Notes under the pieces: generated by a model
What the model was told of the DNA's origin: nothing
Seen by the model: the letters and a program-made list of their open reading frames with translations, nothing else
Database searches by the model: none
Assembly (NCBI RefSeq): GCF_000004075.3
Contig: NC_026660.2
Location: 10,726,001-10,790,000, forward strand
Direction of reading: 5' to 3'
From: Cucumis sativus
Lineage: Eukaryota; Streptophyta; Magnoliopsida; Cucurbitales; Cucurbitaceae
DNA: 64,000 nucleotides
Made by a program: the position numbers and the translations under genes
Shown: in pieces, positions 58,136 through 64,000 of the stretch
How the letters are laid out: every line of letters starts with the position of its first letter
How positions within the stretch are numbered: the first letter of the stretch is position 1

Positions 58136-61100
58136 ATGAGCGGCGAAAGCCGGCGGCGAGGCCGTGCCGAAAAGAGTAGTAGGTCGAAGAAGCAGAGGGT
58201 AATTCGGTCAGCTGAGGAGGAGATTGAATCAAAGCTTGGATTTGATCTCTTCTCTGAAGGTGATAAAAGGCTTGGATGGTTGCTTACTTTCGCTCCTGTA
58301 AGTGAATATTGTAGAGTCTGGTTGCTATTGTAGTTTCTTTTTGCGTTTTCTGTTTCTTTCCACCATGAAATTTTTTGAATTGGATGATTTTGGCTAAAGT
58401 AAGGATAATTTAGGAAGTGGAATTTTTGTCTTGAGTTTGAAGTATAATTTGGCGTTGCTTTCTTTCAACTACTTTTTTTTTTCTTGGAGAAAGAAATTTA
58501 GTGTCCGAAGAGAGGACAAGAAAAATATAAAGCTATATGATGCACCAATTACCCAATTACGAAATCAACCGTAATATGGTGAGCTGTTAAGAAATAGTTC
58601 TAGAGTTTTAGTGGCGGAGCCTTGGAGTATAAGTGAACTTATTAGAGTTTCTTCTAATAATTGTTATTATTTATATTTGTGAATGTCCTGGGTCAACTTT
58701 CGTTCACTTCAACTATTCTCCTAGGACAATTGTTTAGGCTTCTTCAGATAGGAGCCATAATTACACACTTTGGTGCCTAAACTCTGTTGATTCTTATGAT
58801 CTCACAAGACAATGTTAGCTTGTCTCTTAACATATTTTATTTCCGATATACAGGTTGATCTTGCAATTTTAAATTTTCAATAAACGATGTTGGAAAAGCC
58901 ATCATGAGTTGACCTGTTAGTAAAAAGGAGGTAGTATAAAGGAGTTGGCCTAGTGATTAAAAGGGAGACATTGTCTCAATAACTAATTAAGAGGGTCACC
59001 TACCTAGGAATTAATTTCCTATGAGTTTATTTGAAACCCACACTCAAATGTTGTAGGGTCAGATGGGTTGTCCTATTAGATTAGTCAAGGTGGGTCCAAA
59101 TGTTGGACTCACTTTTTAGTTTGACAAGACAATGCCTATATTGTTTATCGTAAGATTGAAGAACAAGAAAAAATTGCCAAATGTTTTTGTTCTATCTTTT
59201 GTATTTTCTTTGTGATCCTTGTTTCACATTTTGTATTCCACAATTTGTATTTACTGAAATTAAAAAGTTAAACTTTGTATTGCGATTCATTGTTTACTCA
59301 TATACAGTTCAGTCTATGGTATGAACAGATTAAAAATTCATTAATTCTTTATTGTAAATTTGCAGTCATCTTTGGAGGATCAGGATACTGGAAAGGTCTA
59401 TAGTTGTATTGATCTTTATTTTGTGACACAGGTAAAATGGCATAACATACCTGTTTTAGATTGTATATAACGTAGAAATTTACAGTGTATCTTTTTTGAG
59501 TTTGGTACAGGATGGGAGCAGTTTCAAGTCAAAATATAAATTTCGTCCTTATTTCTATGCAGCCACAAAGGTATATGACAGCATATAATTAGCATGCTGT
59601 TTGTTTCATCTTCTTCTATCAATTTTGTTGTGAAATGTTTATGTCATTAAATTGGTGCATACGCCGTAGGATAAAATGGAAACTGACGTGGAGGCATATT
59701 TGAGACGCCGTTATGAAGGTCGGATAGCTGATATTGAGATTTTACAAAAAGAAGACCTTGATCTTGTAAGTTTTCTCATGGATGTACTTACTTTGTTTGC
59801 CTGCTTTAGTTAGGCCTTTAATTTTCATTCTTAAATGGTGCTAAAAAATAAATTGTATTTTAGCTTTGAGGTGGGGAGCGTATCAACATGAATGTAAGAA
59901 ACTACCAATTCCAATCATTTGTGCCTTGTATTATTTTGTGAAAATATTATTTACATGTAAAACAAGGACAAGAACTGTGTTCTAGAGTTTAGTTGCTTGT
60001 GGAAGCCATCATAAGTACAGGAACATTTTGCAAGTGTACCCCATCCAAAAGTTAGAATGCTGTTTGTATCGAACACTGCTCCATTCCAGTTGGTTTCTCT
60101 TTGTCAGATGTTCGAATGAATTTCTTTACTTAAAATAGAAGCATTTATTTTAAGAAGAGGAAACTTTGGATCATCTATTTCTACACTCTCTTTACTAAAA
60201 AAGCTTGGAACACTTTGTTTAGGATTTTTGACTTGGAGCTTTGTCTTCCTAGTAAGATTGATAGCTGGATGATTGAAGGACTCAACATTAGAGGTTATAG
60301 CCCAAAAGGAAACATCTTATGGAAATGTGCGGCTCGATCCCTTTTGTGGTGCATTTGGAAAGAAAGGAATAGTAGAATTTTTGAAGATAGATATAATTCT
60401 TTTGATTCTTTTTGGACTGTGTTGCAACACACAACTTCTTGGTGGAGTACGAATTACACCAAACACTTTTGTAATTATAGCCTTTCAATGATTTTCAACA
60501 ATTGGAAGACTATCATTTCTTAGTTCCTTAGCTTCTTCCGGGAAGGGCCTTCTTGTCCCTTGTCCTTAGGTTGTTCTGTTTTGTTATATAAATATACTTG
60601 TTTCTTATCAAGAAAAAAAAAAAAAAAAATAGAAGCATTTACTTAACTAGTAAATTTTTAACCAATAAGTTTGAATATTTCATTAAGGAAAAATCTGGTT
60701 TGGCTTATAATAGTATGCATTTGAGGTGTAAACTATTTTAGTTCGAGAAGTAAATAGTAAACACTAAAGCAAAAAAAAAAAAAAAAATGATGAATGTAAA
60801 TAGTAAAAACCGTAACAAATAGTAAATGTGGTAAGAAATGATGGGTTTTGAAACAATGTTTACTGTAGCTAATTGAGGATTTTTAAGTAGTATTTAACGT
60901 AGCAAGATGTGATGCTATTATAGTCTTGAATAATCCTTGATCCAAATGCCCTCCAAGAGATATCTCTGGGAAAACCTGGCTTTTGAATCACAATTCAGCA
61001 AGTAAAGCTTTAACGAACTTGGCATGCTGATGGAATGAGAAAGAAAATGGGTTGGCAACTCCCTTTATACACATCTTTTTCCAAGACTTTAGATGCAGCC

Positions 61101-63405
61101 AATTGCTTGAACAAAGATTTAACTGAATATTTTATGGTTAACTTTTTTGCTCTCTTTGCTTTACCTTGCTTGATATCCATCCATATCCATCTATTTCCTA
61201 CTTCTGATATATCATTGTTTACCTATTTGCAGAAGAATCATCTTTCAGGATTGCGCAAGACATATTTGAAACTATCATTTGACACTGTTCAAGAATTGAT
61301 GAACGTGAAGAGTGAACTAGTGCATGTTGTTGAAAACAACTGGGCAAAGTCTGATGCTGCAGAAGCATATGATTCTATTTTATTTGGTAAAAGGTGAATC
61401 ATAGAGGTTTAAGTTTAATATGCATTGTATTTGTTTCCATGGCCTTGGTATCGTAGTTTGGTTTCAGACAACATTATCTAAATATGAGTAACTGTGGTTT
61501 ATGCTATTGTCCCTAGAAAAATCGAACATTGAAATGCTAGTTACTGAGAGAAAAAAAAAAGATAGAACACAAGACTGTTTAAAAAAAACCAAGCCCACAA
61601 AGCACCCTACTGAAGAAAGGAGATCAAGAAAGTAAAATGTTTCTCAAAGAATAATTATAGTCATAGAAGCCCAAAGGGAAATCTGGATTTTCCCGAGGCC
61701 TAAATATCATTAAGGTTCCTTTTCACTTCTTAAAATTTTTGTAGATTCTCTCACCCCACAAAACCCCATAACGGAGCACACACTCACAAACCACAAGAAA
61801 TGTCCCTTCTCTTGAAAAAGGTGGATGGAGAAGGAATCTCCTATCGAAGTACATTCTCTGAGGAGTCAACATATAATCAAACCTTTGGAAGAAACGATCC
61901 CACACTGTTCTTGCAAATTCACACCTCCAAAACAAGTGATTCATATTTTCTTCTATCGGAAGGCAGAGGATACAACAGAAAGGACCAACTAATGAAGGCA
62001 ATGTTCTTGATATCCGATCCAAAGTATTCACCTGACCAAGTATAACTTGACTACAAACAAACTAAACTTTTTTTGGAACCTTAATCATACAATCAAAGAC
62101 ATTCTCTAGTGGGAGAGAGATAACATGTGGTGAAAGTAGGATTCACAAGAGAAGCCTTCTAAAGGGTGAAGACTCCAATAGCAAACCTTCTTTCTCCCAA
62201 GCCCAAAAACAAATTCTCCTATCAAATATAGGAGAGAGAAAACCTCCGTTGCTCTGTCTTTATTGTTATTCTAGCTGGTCGTTTTGGTTGTGTATTTGTT
62301 TCACAATTTTTGAATTTTGTATTTTTTTTTATATATTTTTTCTTTTTTGATAATTTTCATCACCTTTGGGAGTTTGTATACTCTGAGCATCTATTCCTTT
62401 CCATTATATAAATGAATAGTTGTTTTTTGTTTGATAAAAGTAGCAACATATAATTTAAAATATTTTTGCATGTAGACAATCTAGGAATTTGGATGCTCGT
62501 GACCTCATTAGGAAAATAATGTAGGAGAAATTGATATTTGAATTCTATTATACCTATCCAATGCTAGATATTTTCCAAACAAGAGCCCCTTTCGGATATA
62601 AATGTTTGTTGTAGCATACAAATCTTACTCTCTGTTTTTTTTTTTCCATTTTAAATTGTTCTCATCAAGGCATGTAATTGACAATCGGTTAGGTACCCAA
62701 TTGCAAGATAACACAAAGATAAAAATATCTTGCAATATTTAGAGATATTACAATAGAATACTAGTTTTCTTTGAGAGGGCTATTTCCCTCCCAAGTTCTA
62801 TTACAGACAATGCCAACAAAAGGATCTCCCTCCCACAAACCCCAACTCCCTTTATTTATAACAACTCAGCCCTACCTAATTACTACCATGCACTTACTAA
62901 TATCCTATTACGATTCCCAAGATATACCTTATTAGTTCCCTTACACAATCATTACAAAGTTCAATTTTATTTGCATATCTTGGACTAATTTGTCTCTTGA
63001 TTACAGGGAACAAAAGCCACAAGATTTTCTAGAATGCATTATTGATCTTCGAGAGTATGACGTTCCTTATCATGTCCGCTTTGCTATTGATCATGGTGAT
63101 TTCTCATTTTATTTAGTTCGATAAGTATTAATACATCTCTAAAGTGATTTCTTCATTTTCTGCTTTTGACACAAATCGATTTGACAGATTTACGCTGTGG
63201 ACAATGGTACGATGTTAGTGTTTCAAGTACTGGTGTTACATTGGAGAAGAGAAAAGATCTTCTGCAACGTGCTGAAGTTCACATATGTGCATTTGATATT
63301 GAAACCACAAAGCTACCATTGAAATTCCCAGATGCTGAATATGATATGATAATGATGATTTCCTATATGGTTGATGGAAATGGGTACTTGATTATCAATA
63401 GAGAG
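58136..63405 (+). CDS. POL2A: DNA polymerase epsilon catalytic subunit (5' part; gene continues past window)
   Basis: Seven exons in frame give the first 284 codons: 58136-58297, 59366-59431, 59511-59570, 59670-59765, 61233-61393, 63007-63095, 63188-63405. The last ends phase 0 at a GTATTG donor; later exons lie beyond 64000. The start [16 protein letters not shown] is basic, then come [39 protein letters not shown] and [12 protein letters not shown]. The 3'-5' proofreading Exo I motif FDIETTKLP is present with D248 and E250. This is the leading-strand polymerase in chromosome replication; plant mutants (TIL1/ESD7) affect embryo cell cycle and gene silencing. Introns 4 and 5 took in LINE and SINE copies without harm to the frame. 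Confidence 0.93.
58905..59115 (+). mobile_element. Au-type SINE in polymerase epsilon intron 1
   Basis: The order GTTGGCCTAGTGATTAAAAG, ACATTGTCTCAATAACTAA, CACCTACCTAGGAATTAA, TGTTGTAGGGTCAGATGG, TAGATTAGTCAAGGTGGGTC follows the Au SINE from its tRNA-like head to its tail. The opposite-orientation relative is at 29768-29955. The right end is drifted. Confidence 0.7.
60148..60625 (+). mobile_element. 5'-truncated LINE with 16-bp target duplication
   Basis: The insert starts inside the last part of a LINE ORF2. An open piece (60215-60523) includes [15 protein letters not shown] and [15 protein letters not shown], the C-terminal zf-RVT/tail region of plant L1-like elements. A 3' UTR and an A-run end it. 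AAAATAGAAGCATTTA flanks both sides (60132-60147 and 60626-60641) as an exact target duplication. So it is a fairly young, truncated insertion in polymerase epsilon intron 4. The frame reads up to its natural stop. Confidence 0.88.
60720..60960. repeat. possible MITE after the LINE
   Basis: Starts near GCATTTGAGGTGTAAAC and ends near ATCCAAATGCCC, which pair weakly as inverted ends. The interior repeats AAATAGTAAA and GTTTACTGTAGC. It is probably a dispersed non-autonomous element, but I could not confirm a target duplication. Confidence 0.35.
61700..62235 (-). mobile_element. LINE fragment, minus strand, in polymerase epsilon intron 5
   Basis: The minus-strand frame reads [38 protein letters not shown] and [13 protein letters not shown], the zf-RVT block at the end of L1-type ORF2. 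Upstream sequence on the same strand continues the domain ([13 protein letters not shown]-like). It lacks the 5' part of ORF2 and has frame breaks (for example between the PLEGF stretch and the VNTLDR stretch). It is older than the 60148-60625 copy. Confidence 0.75.
62240..62440 (+). mobile_element. LINE 3' tail fragment, plus strand
   Basis: The run TTTGTATACTCTGAGCATC, CTATTCCTTTCCATTATATA and AATGAATAGTTGTTTTTTG resembles LINE 3' ends. It abuts the minus-strand LINE, suggesting nested or adjacent insertions. Confidence 0.5.
62680..62995. repeat. unclassified repeat-like block in polymerase epsilon intron 5
   Basis: The strand composition changes to C/A-rich sequence with TATAAC-like and CCCTCCCA motifs and AATATCTTGCAATATTTAGAG. 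It may be a worn LTR read backward. I do not recognise the family. Confidence 0.3.
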
Positions 63406-64000
63406 GTATTGTGTGTAATATCATCCTGACTCCTATGCTGTGGGGAGGATGATAAACTCTTGAAGGCAATTTGTTCAATGCATTTTACTTATAACCAATT
63501 TGGCTTGATTATGCTCATTTTTTTTTGTTATTTGTATAATACTCACTTTAGTTCGACGGATCTACCAATTGGTTTAGCTCTCAGTTAAAACTCATGCAAA
63601 ATCCTGGCTGATGTAATTTTCATGATTCTAGAAGTGTGGGTACCTTAAATAATGATGGATTGACATGATGTCCATTTTAGAAATAATCCTGCATTGATAA
63701 CTTATATAAAATTGGTTTTCCCTATTGCTTGAGGACTAAATGACCAGAATGGCTTATTGGCATGTAAATGTTGTGTTTTCTCTGTAGTTCTGTTAATTAT
63801 TTTGAGATTTTACCACACACTTCGATTGTTATCGTTAATCTACTAGAGATCTACAAGTTATAAAATCATTTATTTTTCGTGTATCTATTAAGGTTCATTA
63901 AGGAAAATTAAAATGAAGGTTCTACTAGTTAGTTAATTTTGCTGATATTTACTTTAATTTTGCTTTCGTATTCAAAACAATAATCATGGTGATTTCTTAC
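63406..64000. other. intron 7 of polymerase epsilon (incomplete)
   Basis: AT-rich intronic sequence. I found no further exon of the polymerase before the window ends. Confidence 0.6.

Noticed and set aside
1-64000. CRISPR arrays, operons, phage or bacterial features
   Set aside because: The window is plant nuclear DNA with spliced genes; no regularly spaced repeats or prokaryotic gene layout were seen.

Overview
This is a eukaryotic nuclear window from a dicot plant. The genes have many introns with GT/AG borders and AT-rich introns and spacers. They include plant-only families (AGC VIII kinases with DFD in place of DFG, full-size PDR-type ABCG transporters, XS-domain proteins). LINE tails, an Au-type SINE and a Cassandra TRIM LTR are also present. 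The repeat flavour suggests a cucurbit (cucumber/melon/gourd type); that is an inference from memory of such repeats and is not proven here.

Layout: 1-2150 is AT-rich spacer. 2629-5430 (+) is a small XS-domain protein. 6029-13974 (-) is a complete 19-exon PDR/ABCG transporter. 14000-18930 is spacer with simple repeats and a MITE-like copy. 19034-22224 (-) holds two tandem-duplicated genes for the small cytochrome c oxidase subunit 7a-like protein, each with an upstream 5' UTR exon; the UTR intron of the second copy is about 4 kb and has taken in an old Copia element. 27356-33132 (+) is histone deacetylase HDA9 (14 coding exons). 35966-38426 (-) is a low-molecular-weight protein tyrosine phosphatase with a plastid-type leader. 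38787-41787 (-) is a KIPK-like AGC kinase. 43060-49780 is a long gene-free stretch with a Cassandra solo LTR. 49950-53856 (+) is a second, short AGC VIII kinase (AGC1-12-like). 56933-57662 (-) is acidic ribosomal protein P2. It is head to head with the 5' part of the DNA polymerase epsilon catalytic subunit gene (58136 onward, +), which runs off the window.

I joined exons by hand. Every gene model closes in frame across all its introns (XS 241 aa, PDR 1443 aa, COX7a 70 and 69 aa, HDA9 430 aa, PTP 269 aa, kinases 858 and 451 aa, P2 115 aa), so these look like working host genes. They are housekeeping, chromatin, signalling and transport genes and do not form one pathway. The set P2 / AGC1-12 kinase / PTP / HDA9 recalls a block of Arabidopsis chromosome 3 (recalled from memory), which would be conserved synteny.

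I did not find a clearly new biological system. The points most worth a second look are a nearly 400-bp foldback inside a PTP intron, the duplicated COX7a pair with transposon-driven growth of one UTR intron, the stand-alone XS-domain protein, the E2F/site II/telo-box divergent promoter between P2 and Pol epsilon, the 5S-bearing Cassandra solo LTR, and several retroposons with clean target duplications.
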